64,000 bases of DNA from Hymenobacter taeanensis (GTDB lineage Bacteria > Bacteroidota > Bacteroidia > Cytophagales > Hymenobacteraceae). Both the position numbers and the translations under genes were made by a program. Position 1 is the first letter of the stretch; every line of letters starts with the position of its first letter. This document shows positions 38,639 to 47,950 of the stretch, one piece after another. Location of the stretch: the NCBI RefSeq assembly GCF_013137895.1, contig NZ_CP053538.1, forward strand, positions 3,751,001 to 3,815,000, in the 5' to 3' direction. Under the pieces are notes generated by a model. It was not told the DNA's origin. It did not search any database and saw only the letters and a list, made by a program, of their open reading frames with translations.

Positions 38639-39664
38639 CTAGGCCAGTACTTGAATGACAGCTTCGGAGAAGCGCTCCATTTCCTCTAGCTGCGGGCTGC
38701 ACTGAAGCAAGAAAAGATCTACACCCACCGCCTCAAAGGCCGCAATGCGCTCGGCTACCTGGTCGGGGGTGCCGGTGAGGCCGGAACGCAGGCCGCGGTT
38801 TGATACGGAGTAATCCTGCAGCGATACCTGGTTTTCCAGCTGCGTGCCGGCCAGCCACTGCTGGTAGTTTTTGTAGCCTGCGGCCGAGCCATTCACATTG
38901 GTAATGCGCTCCAGCTCTTTCTTCACTTCCTGCTCGGTGTTGCGCACAATGGAGTACGCCGCCACCCCAAACTTCATAGGGGGCAGGCCTAGCTTCTCAC
39001 GGCGCTGGCTCAGATCCTGAATGCGGCGGCCAATGGCCTCCGGCTCGTCGCCGTGCATTACGTAACCGTCGCACTGGGCCGCAATGAGATTTTTGGCTGC
39101 CTCGGATTCGCCGCCGGCGTAAATGAATGGCCGCGGGCGCGAGACGGGCTTGGGCTGCAGAATGGAGTCAGTTACCTTGTAGAACTTGCCCTCGAAGGTA
39201 AAATGGTCCTGCTTCCAGAGGTTGTCTACTACGTGCAGCCACTCGGCGGTGCGGGCATACCGGTCGTCGTGCTGCTCAAAGTGCACGCCGTACTTCTTGG
39301 CCTCATCCTGCCACCATGATGACACTACGTTCAGCGACAAACGGCCGCCACTGATATGGTCGATGTTGGCGGCTTGCTTAGCTAGCAGAGCAGGGGAGTG
39401 AAAGGTAGGCCGCACGGCCACCATGAGCTCTAGTTTCTTGGTAACGGCCGCTAAGGCCGCCGCCGTACTCCAGGCATCCAGGGAAGGAGCTTCTTCACCC
39501 TTGATGTCGTTGAGGTTCAACTCCGCAATAAGGGAAAGGTCGTAGCCTAACTCCTCACTGCGTTGGGCCAGCGTTTTCACGTAGTCCCAGTCGGCGCGCA
39601 TGTTTTCGTCCTCCACATTGCGCAACCACCCGCCAAAAACGGGCATCCAATATCCGTATCTCAT
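38639..39664 (-). CDS. LLM-class flavin-dependent monooxygenase
   Basis: This 341-residue protein has the bacterial luciferase-like TIM-barrel fold and should use reduced FMN and oxygen. The closest characterised style is the alkanesulfonate/dimethylsulfone monooxygenase group (SsuD/SfnG): MRYGYWMPVFGGWLRN, LMVAVRPTFHSPALLAKQAA, the conserved ISGGRLSLNVVSSWW, and RPFIYAGGESEAAK. The start codon overlaps the stop of the upstream ATP-grasp gene (TAATG), so the two are translationally coupled. No sulfonate transporter or flavin reductase is next to it, so a sulfur-scavenging role is doubtful. Its stop TAG begins a TAGGCCAC copy. Confidence 0.88.
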   Translation of the reverse strand: MRYGYWMPVFGGWLRNVEDENMRADWDYVKTLAQRSEELGYDLSLIAELNLNDIKGEEAPSLDAWSTAAALAAVTKKLELMVAVRPTFHSPALLAKQAANIDHISGGRLSLNVVSSWWQDEAKKYGVHFEQHDDRYARTAEWLHVVDNLWKQDHFTFEGKFYKVTDSILQPKPVSRPRPFIYAGGESEAAKNLIAAQCDGYVMHGDEPEAIGRRIQDLSQRREKLGLPPMKFGVAAYSIVRNTEQEVKKELERITNVNGSAAGYKNYQQWLAGTQLENQVSLQDYSVSNRGLRSGLTGTPDQVAERIAAFEAVGVDLFLLQCSPQLEEMERFSEAVIQVLA

Positions 39665-40689
39665 TATTGCGCGATTAGGTCAGCGGGTGAAGAAGTTAAT
39701 TCGTCAGCGGTAGCTAGTTCTGTGCCCGACGTAGCACCGGGTAGCTGCGTTTCGAGGTAGTCTACGAAGCGGGCGTAAGGGTCAAAGCCTACCACGTTCA
39801 CGGCGTCGGCCACGAAGTTTGAGAGGGCGTTGATGTCGTAGAACAGCACGTCGCCGGTGCGGTCATCAATGAGGTACTCAATGCCGCCTACGTCAATCTT
39901 GGCAGCGGCCACAATGCGCTCCACTGCTGCAATAACTTCGGCCGGGGGCGTGAAAGCTTCTACCTGAATGCCCTTCTTGGGCGCTTCGGTGAGACAGAAC
40001 TCCGCCGACTGCTCCTCCGGAATTTGGCAGATTTCGGCGGGGCACAGGTTGAAGCTTTCACCGGTAGTGTACACTTTCATGGCGTACAGGAACTTGCCAT
40101 CAAGGGTTTCTACCCGGTGAATGTTGCCACCGCGGGGCGTCACGTACTCCTGCACCAAAGCGGTCTGGTCGATGCCCAAGTCAATCTGGCCAGCGGCTAC
40201 GGCAGCCTCTACTCCTTCAATGGTATCAAAGCGAATAATACCCGCACCGCTCCCGCCAATGTTCACTTTCACCACAATAGGAAATTGAAGCTGCCGGGCC
40301 GCATCTGGCACGCGAGAAGCGTGGTTGATAACAAACGACTTCGGAAACTTCAGGCCCAGTGAAGCAAACAGGGAGAGCTGGCGGGCCTTATTGGTTTCAA
40401 TGGCCGTAGCTGCCGAACCATTGATGATGCGGGTGCCGATACGCTCCAGATGCGTAGCATAGCCAGCCGTGTGGAAGATACCCTGCCCGTGGCCGCGCAG
40501 GTAAGCTGAGGAACTCATGCGGTTGACCACGAGCGAGTAGCGGCTCTCTTTCTCAGACGGGTCGAAGAGGTGGTGGGCGGCGTCGATTTTCTCGTAGGCC
40601 AGTCCGCGGCGGTCTAGCTCGGCGAAAAGGGGCTTAAACCACTCAGGATGTTCGAAATAAATGCCAATCGGCTTTGCAGCGTGAGCCAT
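39664..40689 (-). CDS. ATP-grasp ligase-like protein (RimK-type)
   Basis: This 341-residue protein starts at the ATG giving MAHAAKPIGIYFEHPEW; a longer frame adds 24 unlikely residues. The ATP-grasp domain covers about 95-310: FPIVVKVNIGGSGAGIIRF is the nucleotide-binding Lys and glycine loop, ALVQEYV the adenine-contact segment, and IEYLIDD plus DVLFYDINALSNF supply the Mg-binding acidic residues. The family forms amide or peptide bonds through acyl-phosphates. Substrate is unknown. It precedes and overlaps the flavin monooxygenase gene, so the two probably act in one pathway, perhaps to make a small modified metabolite. That is inference. Confidence 0.85.
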   Translation of the reverse strand: MAHAAKPIGIYFEHPEWFKPLFAELDRRGLAYEKIDAAHHLFDPSEKESRYSLVVNRMSSSAYLRGHGQGIFHTAGYATHLERIGTRIINGSAATAIETNKARQLSLFASLGLKFPKSFVINHASRVPDAARQLQFPIVVKVNIGGSGAGIIRFDTIEGVEAAVAAGQIDLGIDQTALVQEYVTPRGGNIHRVETLDGKFLYAMKVYTTGESFNLCPAEICQIPEEQSAEFCLTEAPKKGIQVEAFTPPAEVIAAVERIVAAAKIDVGGIEYLIDDRTGDVLFYDINALSNFVADAVNVVGFDPYARFVDYLETQLPGATSGTELATADELTSSPADLIAQ

Positions 40690-41432
40690 CAGAAAAGGAA
40701 AGAATGAAGTATGAGAGGAGGGTACGGGAACCCAGCGGCCCCGAGATAATAAGCGCAGCATAGCCTCTTAGGCGGTAAGTAGGCTACCTGGAAATGCACT
40801 GATTGAATGAACAGCTGACAGCTGCAAATGGTGTCTTCCTGCAGTCTGTAAGAAGCAGTGTATTCACGGGTAAGCACTTGGTATATATGTGCTTAACATG
40901 ACTTTAGAAACTGTAGAGCAGAAGGGCTTGCAGGATCTAAAAAGCAGGAAGAGGAGGCGGCAGCAAGCCGCAAACCAGGCCGGAAGTGGCCTAGGGCAAA
41001 AATGTGTTTACCAACAACAACAGGGGCCTGCCAAAACCAGAGCAACGGACAAAACGCCCATAGGTCGGTTAACCGATTGCGGAGCAACGTGAGCAGCAGA
41101 GAAAGCGAGGAAGTTGTTGGTAGTAGCCACGGCAACTTGTTTTTATATGGTCAGGACTTGGCACCGTTCCAGTAACTGGGGGTTGCCGGCGTTTCATAGA
41201 GCCTGTCTCTCCACGCCTCTGTATAAAAACAATCCTTTGGTCGAAAAGAATTGGTAGGGCGAAGGTAATGCGCTGGCAAGGAAACTTCCAAATACCTGTT
41301 TTTCGCTGACATCCCATCGGGCCAGCAGAGGCCGTATAAGGAGTTTTGGTTGGGGCCAGCCCAAAATCTTTTACCGGTCCTACCTCGCCACACTGTTACT
41401 TCGCATTCGGTTTCAGCAAGCAGTTGTCATCA
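40690..41432. other. Divergent intergenic region
   Basis: About 740 bases separate the ATP-grasp gene (minus) from the glycosyltransferase gene (plus). Short frames on both strands (for example 40893-41135 minus, leucine-rich) lack recognisable character and are not called. GTGGCCTA occurs at 40986-40993. No riboswitch fold could be recognised upstream of the ATP-grasp gene. Confidence 0.45.
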
Positions 41433-42638
41433 ATGAGCACAGGGAAAGGAGTAGAAAGCCAGCCAGAAGCAGCCCGCACCCACGCAAGTACCCCAGCCAA
41501 CCATAGGGCTGAGTCGCGCGCCGCAATGGCTGTTCTGTGTCTTTCTGAAAGTTTGGGTGGCCTAGAGATTAACACAATCAAGTTTTCTGGCTGGATGCGG
41601 GAACGGGGCTGGCCCATTACGCTGCTGGTGCCGCCTGAATCACCCCTTGCTGAGTGGGCCGCACGTGAGCACTTGGCTTACATAACCGTAGCGGCCCGCC
41701 GGAAGTCCTTGGCCTTCACTACCGCCTGGCGGCTGGCACAGTACCTGCGGGCACATAGCATCAGGTTGCTTTTAGTCACGCAGAATAAAGATCTGGGCTT
41801 TGTAATGCTACTTAAGCTGCTCATGGGCAATGAGCTACGCATTGTGTACCAGCAGCACATGCAAATAGGGATTCCTAAGCGCGACTGGTTTCACACCAAG
41901 CGTTTTGCCCTGCTGGATGCCTGGCTTTCACCTTTGCCTGGCCTGGCCCGACAAGTAGCAGAAATGACGCGCTTTGAACCGGGCCGGGTGCACGTGGTAC
42001 CGTTGGGAATTGATTTGCACCGCTTTGTGACCCCAGGTGTTACCCAAGCTCAGGCGCGGGAGCAGCTCCAGCTACCTGCCGAAACCGCGCTGCTGGGAGT
42101 GCTGGGCCGCTTTGATGATGGCAAAGGGCAGGACTTTGTGCTTGAAGTGCTGCACCAGCTCCGCACCCAACATCAGCAGGCAGTAGAGCTGGTACTCATG
42201 GGCGAGCTGACCCGCAACGAGGGCGACGCCTATTGGCAGCAGCTGCAGGCGCAAATCACACGGCTTGGTCTGGAGCAGCAAGTACACATCCGGCCCTTCA
42301 GCTCCCAGACGGAAGTGTTTTACCGCGCCATTGATGTGTTTGTGCTGGCCTCGGTGAGCGAAACGTATGGCATGGTAACCATTGAGGCTATGGCATCGGG
42401 CCTGCCAGTGGTAGCCAGTGCTACCGGCGGCACCCTGGAAATTGTGCAGGACGGGCAAACCGGCCTGCTTTACCCCCTGCGCGATGTGCAAGCCTGCGTG
42501 CAGCAGGTGCTTAAGTGCCTGCAGCAGCCAGCCCTCCGGCAGGAGCTAGGCCAGTCGGCGAGCCGCCGGGCACAGGCTGAATATTCCCACGTGCGGCAAT
42601 GCGAGCTAACGGAGCAGGTTTTGCTGGCGCTGGTCTAA
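41433..42638 (+). CDS. Glycosyltransferase family 4 protein
   Basis: This protein is 401 residues from the ATG at 41433, or 370 from the ATG at 41526, where the conserved fold begins (MAVLCLSESLGGLEINTIKF). The later start is a real alternative because residues 1-31 look unstructured. It has the GT-B fold. The C-terminal domain carries LLGVLGRFDDGKGQDFVLE, and VSETYGMVTIEAMASGLPVV, which holds the paired Glu residues of the EX7E motif that bind the nucleotide sugar. It retains configuration and probably acts in cell-surface polysaccharide or glycolipid synthesis. No other polysaccharide genes are close, so the acceptor is unknown. Confidence 0.9.
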   Translation: MSTGKGVESQPEAARTHASTPANHRAESRAAMAVLCLSESLGGLEINTIKFSGWMRERGWPITLLVPPESPLAEWAAREHLAYITVAARRKSLAFTTAWRLAQYLRAHSIRLLLVTQNKDLGFVMLLKLLMGNELRIVYQQHMQIGIPKRDWFHTKRFALLDAWLSPLPGLARQVAEMTRFEPGRVHVVPLGIDLHRFVTPGVTQAQAREQLQLPAETALLGVLGRFDDGKGQDFVLEVLHQLRTQHQQAVELVLMGELTRNEGDAYWQQLQAQITRLGLEQQVHIRPFSSQTEVFYRAIDVFVLASVSETYGMVTIEAMASGLPVVASATGGTLEIVQDGQTGLLYPLRDVQACVQQVLKCLQQPALRQELGQSASRRAQAEYSHVRQCELTEQVLLALV

Positions 42639-42652
42639 TTCCGGTATCTTTG
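42620..42652 (+). promoter_or_regulatory. Probable promoter of the DUF3109 gene
   Basis: TTTG at 42620-42623 and TATCTTTG at 42645-42652 are separated by 21 bases, near the Bacteroidota consensus. It overlaps the end of the glycosyltransferase gene and gives a leader of about 100 bases. Confidence 0.45.
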
Positions 42653-42758
42653 TCGCTTTGTTTCTCACAGTGAACCGGGCTGGTGGCATAGGTGTTGGCT
42701 GAGTCGCTTCGCTACTTATTGAGAAACAGCAGGCACCACTCGGCGAGCAAATCATACC

Positions 42759-43331
42759 ATGATCATTATACAAAACACCGTCATCTCCGATGACGTGCGC
42801 GACAATTTTTTCGTCTGTAACCTGGAGGCCTGTAAAGGTGCCTGTTGCGTTGAGGGTGATTTGGGCGCTCCTCTGGAAGCAGGTGAGCTGCAGATTCTGG
42901 AACAGGAATACGCGGCCATCAAACCTTTCCTGACCGAAGCCGGCCAGCAGGCCATTGAGCAGCAAGGCCTTTATATAAAAGACTGGGAGGGGGATTACAG
43001 CACCACCACCATTAATGACCGGGAGTGTGCCTATGCGCTCTACGACGAGCGAGGCATCCTGAAATGCGGCATTGAGCAGGCCTACCTGGCCGGCGCTACC
43101 AGCTTCAAAAAGCCCATCAGCTGCCACTTATACCCCATCCGCATCACCAAGTACGAAGACTTCGACGCACTGAACTATGACCGTTGGAACATCTGCAACC
43201 CAGCCTGTTCCTTTGGCGCTAATCTGGGCGTCCGGATCTATCAGTTCCTTAAGGAACCGCTGGTGCGCAAGTATGGCGAAGAGTGGTATGGCGAGCTTGT
43301 GCACGAAATCGAGCACGGTACGCCAGCATAA
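42759..43331 (+). CDS. DUF3109 (YkgJ-like, Cys-rich) protein
   Basis: This 190-residue protein of the DUF3109 family has the cysteine cluster [11 protein letters not shown] near residues 20-30. Further cysteines follow in [20 protein letters not shown] and ICNPAC, a metal or cluster-binding pattern (zinc or iron is proposed for the related YkgJ family). ISCHLYPIR and [13 protein letters not shown] are other family features. Function is unknown. A strong bidirectional terminator follows, shared with the convergent amylase gene. Confidence 0.88.
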   Translation: MIIIQNTVISDDVRDNFFVCNLEACKGACCVEGDLGAPLEAGELQILEQEYAAIKPFLTEAGQQAIEQQGLYIKDWEGDYSTTTINDRECAYALYDERGILKCGIEQAYLAGATSFKKPISCHLYPIRITKYEDFDALNYDRWNICNPACSFGANLGVRIYQFLKEPLVRKYGEEWYGELVHEIEHGTPA

Positions 43332-43359
43332 CTATGTTGCACTAGCACAACTGGCTACA

Positions 43360-43399
43360 CAACAAGAAAGGCTGCCTACTAGGGCAGCCTTTCTTGTTG
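43360..43399. terminator. Bidirectional terminator between DUF3109 and amylase genes
   Basis: Perfect 17-base arms (CAACAAGAAAGGCTGCC and its complement) enclose six bases. A- and T-rich tracts flank a GC core, so it can stop transcription from both sides. Confidence 0.9.
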
Positions 43400-43433
43400 T
43401 TGAAAGCTTCAGCCTGTTTTAGAAGTGGCCTGC

Positions 43434-44936
43434 TTAGTTAGGCACCCACACGGAATAGCTGCGCGCCTGCACCGGGAAGTTGCCGTAACCGTTGGCGTCG
43501 GTGGTGATGGTGCCGCCGTAATTGCCGGTTTTGTCGGTTAGCGTGGCACTCTTGAAGGGGGAGGTGATGCCTTTCGTACGGGCGCTGCCGCCATCGTTGA
43601 GCACCAGCATAAGGCCCTTGTGTGTGCTGTCGCCGGAGCGAGAATATGCGTAGTAGTCGGCGTCATCAACGCTGGTATACTCATAGGCAGAGCCATAAGC
43701 ATTTGCCTTTCTAATTTGCATCAGCTTACTGATTTGCGTGCCCAGGTTATAGTTGTAGTAGTCTTTGTAGAACACGCAGGGGTAGCCTTTCTCACGCGTC
43801 AGAATATAGGCGTAGGCCAGCATCTTAAGGTTAACCACAGGCGAGTACAATCCACCACCTTGCTGGTCAGTATCGTGGTTATCAACAAAGGATACCGAGA
43901 GAGGGCCATTAGCTTCGGTGAAGCCGGCAAACTGCAGGCCCCGCATGTCCCAGGCCCCGTTGCCACTGCTCATGCTCTGAAAGGTGTAGTGCAAAGGCAC
44001 ATCAAACAGACTAGTACGCCCGCCGGTAGCTGCTGCGTAGTTGTTCATGTCAGAGAGGTTGCGGAACCATGCTTCACTCACCGCGAAACGACCGCTGGTG
44101 CCCTTTACCGCATCCAGCCATTCATTCACGAAGGAAGTTTGAATGTGTTTGGTGGCATCAAGCCGGTATCCATCAAGTCCTAGCTTCGTGGTAATCCAGT
44201 TGCCCCAGTTCTTGGTTTCGGTGCGTTGGTTAACGTCGGCGTAGCGGATTTCAGATCCGAGCAGGTTGTCATAGGCATCACCGTTGGCGTAGGGCTGGAA
44301 GTCCCAGGCATTCCATTGGTACCAGCCATTATTAGGTGCTTGCTGCGTACCGTTGAAATTATAGTAATGCCACTTAAACGAGCTGTACGTGTTGCCTCGC
44401 CCCGGATAAGTGAAGCTGGTATACACATTGTAGTTCGTGCCGTTATAGTTGAATTGCTCCTGAGCATCCGCCGACGTCAGGTGGTTCATTACCATGTCTT
44501 CGTACACCTGAATGCCCTTGCCATGTAGCGCCGTAATGGCTGACTGTAGTTGGGCCAGAGTGCCGTAACGGGTGGCAACAGTGCCTTTTTGGTTAAACTC
44601 ACCCAAATCGTAGCGGTCATAAACGCCGTAGCCCACATCGTACACGCTGCCGCCCTTGTATGCCGGGGGCAACCATACTGCTGTAAAACCTGCCGTGCTA
44701 AACTCGGTGGCCTTGCTACCGAGCACTTGCCACCAAGTGCCTTGCGTGTTACTCAGGGGTACATCCCAGTAAAAGCCCTGGAGCATAACCCCGTTAACGG
44801 CAGTAGCATTTTGGGGAGCAGGGGTTGCAACTGGAGCAGGTGCGGAAGGGGCTAGGTTGTCTTTGGAGCACGATGCGGTAAGCAAAGCTCCACCTAGCAG
44901 CAGGCCTAGCAAAGGCCGCTGTAGCAGTGTAGTCAT
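43434..44936 (-). CDS. Lipoprotein alpha-amylase (GH13)
   Basis: This 500-residue protein has a lipoprotein signal (lipobox LTASC, lipidated Cys23) and a Pro/Ala linker, so it is probably exposed at the outer membrane. The catalytic barrel starts VMLQGFYWDVP, as in Bacillus-type GH13_5 enzymes. The catalytic triad is Asp260 (DGYRLDATKH, nucleophile), Glu288 (VSEAW, acid/base) and Asp355 (VDNHDTD). YEDMVMNHLTS is conserved region I. A beta-sandwich C domain ends the protein. It should cleave alpha-1,4 links in starch or glycogen outside the cell. No susCD pair is nearby, so this is not a typical polysaccharide utilisation locus. Confidence 0.95.
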   Translation of the reverse strand: MTTLLQRPLLGLLLGGALLTASCSKDNLAPSAPAPVATPAPQNATAVNGVMLQGFYWDVPLSNTQGTWWQVLGSKATEFSTAGFTAVWLPPAYKGGSVYDVGYGVYDRYDLGEFNQKGTVATRYGTLAQLQSAITALHGKGIQVYEDMVMNHLTSADAQEQFNYNGTNYNVYTSFTYPGRGNTYSSFKWHYYNFNGTQQAPNNGWYQWNAWDFQPYANGDAYDNLLGSEIRYADVNQRTETKNWGNWITTKLGLDGYRLDATKHIQTSFVNEWLDAVKGTSGRFAVSEAWFRNLSDMNNYAAATGGRTSLFDVPLHYTFQSMSSGNGAWDMRGLQFAGFTEANGPLSVSFVDNHDTDQQGGGLYSPVVNLKMLAYAYILTREKGYPCVFYKDYYNYNLGTQISKLMQIRKANAYGSAYEYTSVDDADYYAYSRSGDSTHKGLMLVLNDGGSARTKGITSPFKSATLTDKTGNYGGTITTDANGYGNFPVQARSYSVWVPN

Positions 44937-45174
44937 GTAGTGGGAATTTTGGTTGTGGGGTAATGAGAACGTTACAATAGTACTGGCTTTTTCACGGTAT
45001 TATTCAATAACATTTTGTTAATCATATGCTGTATTGACTCCTTAGTGGTGCTATAATGATAGGTTTTCTATTTAGTAGGCAGTGCTTTCACTTAACATAG
45101 CATCTGACCTTAAAGATGAGTGAGTACTCACCTTTAGAGTGTCTATAATCCAGGTGCGTGATACTTTGCCAAAT

Positions 45175-45208
45175 AAAAAAGCCCAACCTGTGAGGGTTGA
45201 GCTTTTTT
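45175..45208 (-). terminator. Terminator of accC
   Basis: AAAAAAGCCCAACC and GGTTGAGCTTTTTT pair with one mismatch around a short loop. The hairpin lies 19 bases after the accC stop on the minus strand and ends the fatty-acid cluster. Confidence 0.85.
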
Positions 45209-45226
45209 GTGCTGGGAGTAAGTGGC

Positions 45227-46573
45227 CTATAGCTCTGAAAAGTCGAATGAAGTTTCCAAGAACTTCGTGGTAAAGTCACCGTCCTTGAACTTGGCGTTGT
45301 CCATCAACTTCAAATGGAAGGGAATGGTAGTCTTCACACCTTCGACTACGAATTCTGACAGGGCCCGCTTCATCTTCACGATACACTCCTCACGGGTTTG
45401 CGCCACGGTGATGAGCTTAGCAATCATGGAGTCGTAGTTAGACGGAATCTGGTAGCCCGCATATACGTGGGTATCTACGCGTACACCGTGGCCGCCAGGA
45501 ATGTGTAGCACCGTGATTTTGCCGGGCGAAGGACGGAAATCCTTGGTTGGATCCTCGGCATTAATGCGGCACTCCATAGCGTGCATTTTGGGGTAGTAGT
45601 TGCTGCCCGAAATCGGGATGCCAGCTGCTACCTTTATTTGCTCTTTGATGAGGTCATAGTTGATGATTTCCTCCGTCACGGGGTGCTCCACCTGAATACG
45701 GGTGTTCATCTCCATGAAATAGAAGTCACGGTTTTTGTCAACCAGGAATTCAATGGTGCCCACGCCTTCGTAACCAATAGCCGAGGCGCCCGCAATGGCG
45801 GCCTTGCCCATCTTCTCCCGTAGCTCATCCGTCATGAACGGTGAAGGTGCTTCTTCGACTAGCTTCTGGTGGCGGCGCTGGATGGAGCAGTCACGCTCAG
45901 AGAGGTGGCACACGCGGCCGAACTGGTCGCCGCACACCTGAATCTCGATGTGGCGAGGTTCTTCCACAAATTTCTCTAGATACACGCCATCGTTACCGAA
46001 TGCTGCTTTGGCCTCGGTGCGCGCATCGTTCCATGCCTTCTCAAAGTCCTCTTCGGAGTTGATGATGCGCATACCGCGGCCACCGCCACCAGCGGTTGCC
46101 TTCAGAATAACGGGGTACTTAATTTTAGCGGCAACTTTCTTGCCTTGCTCCACTGAGTCGAGCAGGCCTACGGAGCCAGGAATGCAGGGCACGCCAGCGG
46201 CAATCATCGTGGCTTTGGCCGAGGCCTTATCACCCATCTGATTGATCATCTCGGGCGAAGCCCCGATGAACTTGATACCGTTCTCCTGGCATACGCGAGA
46301 AAATTCAGCGTTTTCCGAGAGGAAACCATAGCCCGGATGAATAGCGTCGGCGTTGGTAATCTCGGCCGCAGCAATCAGGGTGGGAATACTCAGGTAGCTC
46401 TGAGCGGAGGAGGGCGGACCAATGCAGACGGCTTCGTCGGCAAAGCGTACGTGGAGGCTTTCCTTATCGGCAGTAGAATAAACGGCCACCGTTTTAATGC
46501 CCATTTCCTTGCAGGTACGAATAATGCGCAATGCAATTTCGCCCCGGTTGGCAATCAATATTTTCTTGAACAC
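45227..46573 (-). CDS. accC: Acetyl-CoA carboxylase, biotin carboxylase subunit
   Basis: This 448-residue ATP-grasp enzyme carboxylates the biotin on AccB, the first half of malonyl-CoA formation. Visible motifs are [29 protein letters not shown], the glycine loop [26 protein letters not shown], and [20 protein letters not shown] with the metal-binding Glu and catalytic residues. Length is normal. It is the last gene of the yceD-to-accC cluster. A 100-base gap with an inverted repeat separates it from accB. Its stop begins a TAGGCCAC copy. Confidence 0.97.
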   Translation of the reverse strand: MFKKILIANRGEIALRIIRTCKEMGIKTVAVYSTADKESLHVRFADEAVCIGPPSSAQSYLSIPTLIAAAEITNADAIHPGYGFLSENAEFSRVCQENGIKFIGASPEMINQMGDKASAKATMIAAGVPCIPGSVGLLDSVEQGKKVAAKIKYPVILKATAGGGGRGMRIINSEEDFEKAWNDARTEAKAAFGNDGVYLEKFVEEPRHIEIQVCGDQFGRVCHLSERDCSIQRRHQKLVEEAPSPFMTDELREKMGKAAIAGASAIGYEGVGTIEFLVDKNRDFYFMEMNTRIQVEHPVTEEIINYDLIKEQIKVAAGIPISGSNYYPKMHAMECRINAEDPTKDFRPSPGKITVLHIPGGHGVRVDTHVYAGYQIPSNYDSMIAKLITVAQTREECIVKMKRALSEFVVEGVKTTIPFHLKLMDNAKFKDGDFTTKFLETSFDFSEL

Positions 46574-46590
46574 AGCGCTGGGGTAGAAGT

Positions 46591-46663
46591 GAGAAGTGAG
46601 AGCCTAGAACTCAGGCTAGGCCTGTACGGCGTTGCTCTTCTGAATTCTAAGCTCTCACTTCTC
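46591..46663. repeat. Inverted repeat between accB and accC
   Basis: GAGAAGTGAGAGCCTAGAA (46591-46609) pairs with TTCTAAGCTCTCACTTCTC (46645-46663) with one mismatch. The element fills most of the gap between two co-oriented genes. There is no T-run, so it may stabilise or process the transcript rather than terminate it. Confidence 0.7.
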
Positions 46664-46673
46664 GGTTCTCAAA

Positions 46674-47168
46674 TTACATTGGCTCAATGAGGAACAATGG
46701 CTGGTCGTACTCAACCGGCGAAGCATTTTCCACCATGGCTTTCACGATGCGGCCTGATTGCTCAGCCTCAATTTCGTTGAACAGCTTCATGGCTTCGATA
46801 ATGCAAATCACTTGACCCTTCTCAACTAAGTCTCCAACTTGCACAAAGGCAGGGGCGTCGGGGCCGCTGCTGCGGTAGAACGTGCCAATCATGGGCGACT
46901 TCAGCGGAACATGGTTGCCGCCGCTGGCAGCTTCCGTAGCTGAGGCCGCCGCCGTAGCGGGAGCTGCTGCCGGGGCCGCCTGAGCTGGAGCAGCAGCGGG
47001 CGCTGCGGCCGGAGCTGGCGCTGCCGCGGGAGCCGACATGCTCACTACGGGCTTGTAGCTGGGGTCGCGCTGAACGGAGATTTTAAACTCCTCCGTTTCA
47101 ATGTTCACTTTGTTCAGACCCGACTTCGCAATAAAGTCGATCAGTTCCTGTAATTCTTTGGCTTTCAT
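46674..47168 (-). CDS. accB: Acetyl-CoA carboxylase, biotin carboxyl carrier protein
   Basis: This 164-residue protein starts at the ATG giving MKAKELQELIDFIAKSGLN, which is the family N-terminus and clears the efp stop by 28 bases; an earlier ATG at 47216 would overlap efp. A long Ala/Pro linker (about 45-80) leads to the biotinyl domain. The biotinylated Lys is in IEAMKLFNE. The protein swings between AccC and the carboxyltransferase (accA/accD are not here). Confidence 0.95.
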   Translation of the reverse strand: MKAKELQELIDFIAKSGLNKVNIETEEFKISVQRDPSYKPVVSMSAPAAAPAPAAAPAAAPAQAAPAAAPATAAASATEAASGGNHVPLKSPMIGTFYRSSGPDAPAFVQVGDLVEKGQVICIIEAMKLFNEIEAEQSGRIVKAMVENASPVEYDQPLFLIEPM

Positions 47169-47196
47169 GGCGGCGGGAGAGGGGTTGCTGGACGGC

Positions 47197-47760
47197 TTAT
47201 TTGACTCTTTCGACATAGGAGTAGTCGCTGGTCTTGATGCGAATTTTGGTGTCGGTATCAATGAACAGTGGCACCTGAATGCGGGCTCCCGTTTCTACAA
47301 TAGCGGGCTTCAGCGTGTTAGTAGCTGTGTCGCCTTTCAGGCCGGGCTCGGTGTAGGTTACAACTAGTTCAACCGTAGTAGGCAGCTCGGCGGTGAGAGG
47401 CTGCTCGGTTTCAGCGTGGAACAGGATGGTGGCTACCTGGCCTTCCTTCATTAGGTCGGCGAAGGGCACCATAGCTTCGGGCAACACTACCTGCTCAAAC
47501 GTCTCATTGTCCATGAACGTGTAGCCATACTCGTCTTTGAACAGGTACTGGTGCGGGCGTTGCTCTACGCGAGCCGTTTCAACTTTTACGCCGGCATTGA
47601 ACGTGTTGTCAAGCACACGGCCGGTTTTGATGTTGCGGAGTTTGGTGCGTACGAAGGCCGGGCCTTTGCCGGGCTTCACGTGCTGAAATTCGGTGATGAC
47701 GTGCAACTCGCCGTTGTAATTCAAAACGAGCCCGTTGCGAAAATCTGCGGTCGTGGCCAT
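47197..47760 (-). CDS. efp: Translation elongation factor P
   Basis: This 187-residue factor relieves ribosome stalling at polyproline. It shows three OB-like domains with the N-terminal KOW-like segment ([16 protein letters not shown]), the tip loop KPGKGPA in which Lys32 is the modifiable residue, and the C-terminal signature beginning [19 protein letters not shown]. The Lys at the tip would need EpmAB-type or other modification; none of those genes is present here. It sits between fabH and accB, a typical Bacteroidota order. Confidence 0.97.
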   Translation of the reverse strand: MATTADFRNGLVLNYNGELHVITEFQHVKPGKGPAFVRTKLRNIKTGRVLDNTFNAGVKVETARVEQRPHQYLFKDEYGYTFMDNETFEQVVLPEAMVPFADLMKEGQVATILFHAETEQPLTAELPTTVELVVTYTEPGLKGDTATNTLKPAIVETGARIQVPLFIDTDTKIRIKTSDYSYVERVK

Positions 47761-47871
47761 GGTGGGAAGAAGGTGTTAAGAGAGGAAAACTAGGCTGAAA
47801 AATACCGGAAACGGCTGTGCTGAGCCTATATCTTCAACGTTCAGTAAATGAGTAAACAGGGTGGAAACGCA

Positions 47872-47906
47872 ACGTGCCGCCCCGGAAAGATGGCGGGGCG
47901 GCACGT
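47872..47906 (-). terminator. Hairpin between fabH and efp
   Basis: ACGTGCCGCCCCG and CGGGGCGGCACGT are perfect 13-base arms with a nine-base loop. It lies after the fabH stop on the minus strand. No T-run follows. It probably separates fabH from the efp-accB-accC unit. Confidence 0.7.
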
Positions 47907-47950
47907 CGGGAGTGCAAGTATAGAGGTTTTCTGGTTTCGCGCCGCTGGAA

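Noticed and set aside
40690..40870. Riboswitch upstream of the ATP-grasp/monooxygenase pair
   Set aside because: A small hairpin is present, but no conserved riboswitch core could be recognised by eye.
40889..41135. 67- and 80-codon frames on opposite strands before the glycosyltransferase gene
   Set aside because: They overlap each other and contain low-complexity runs. Nothing favours either strand.
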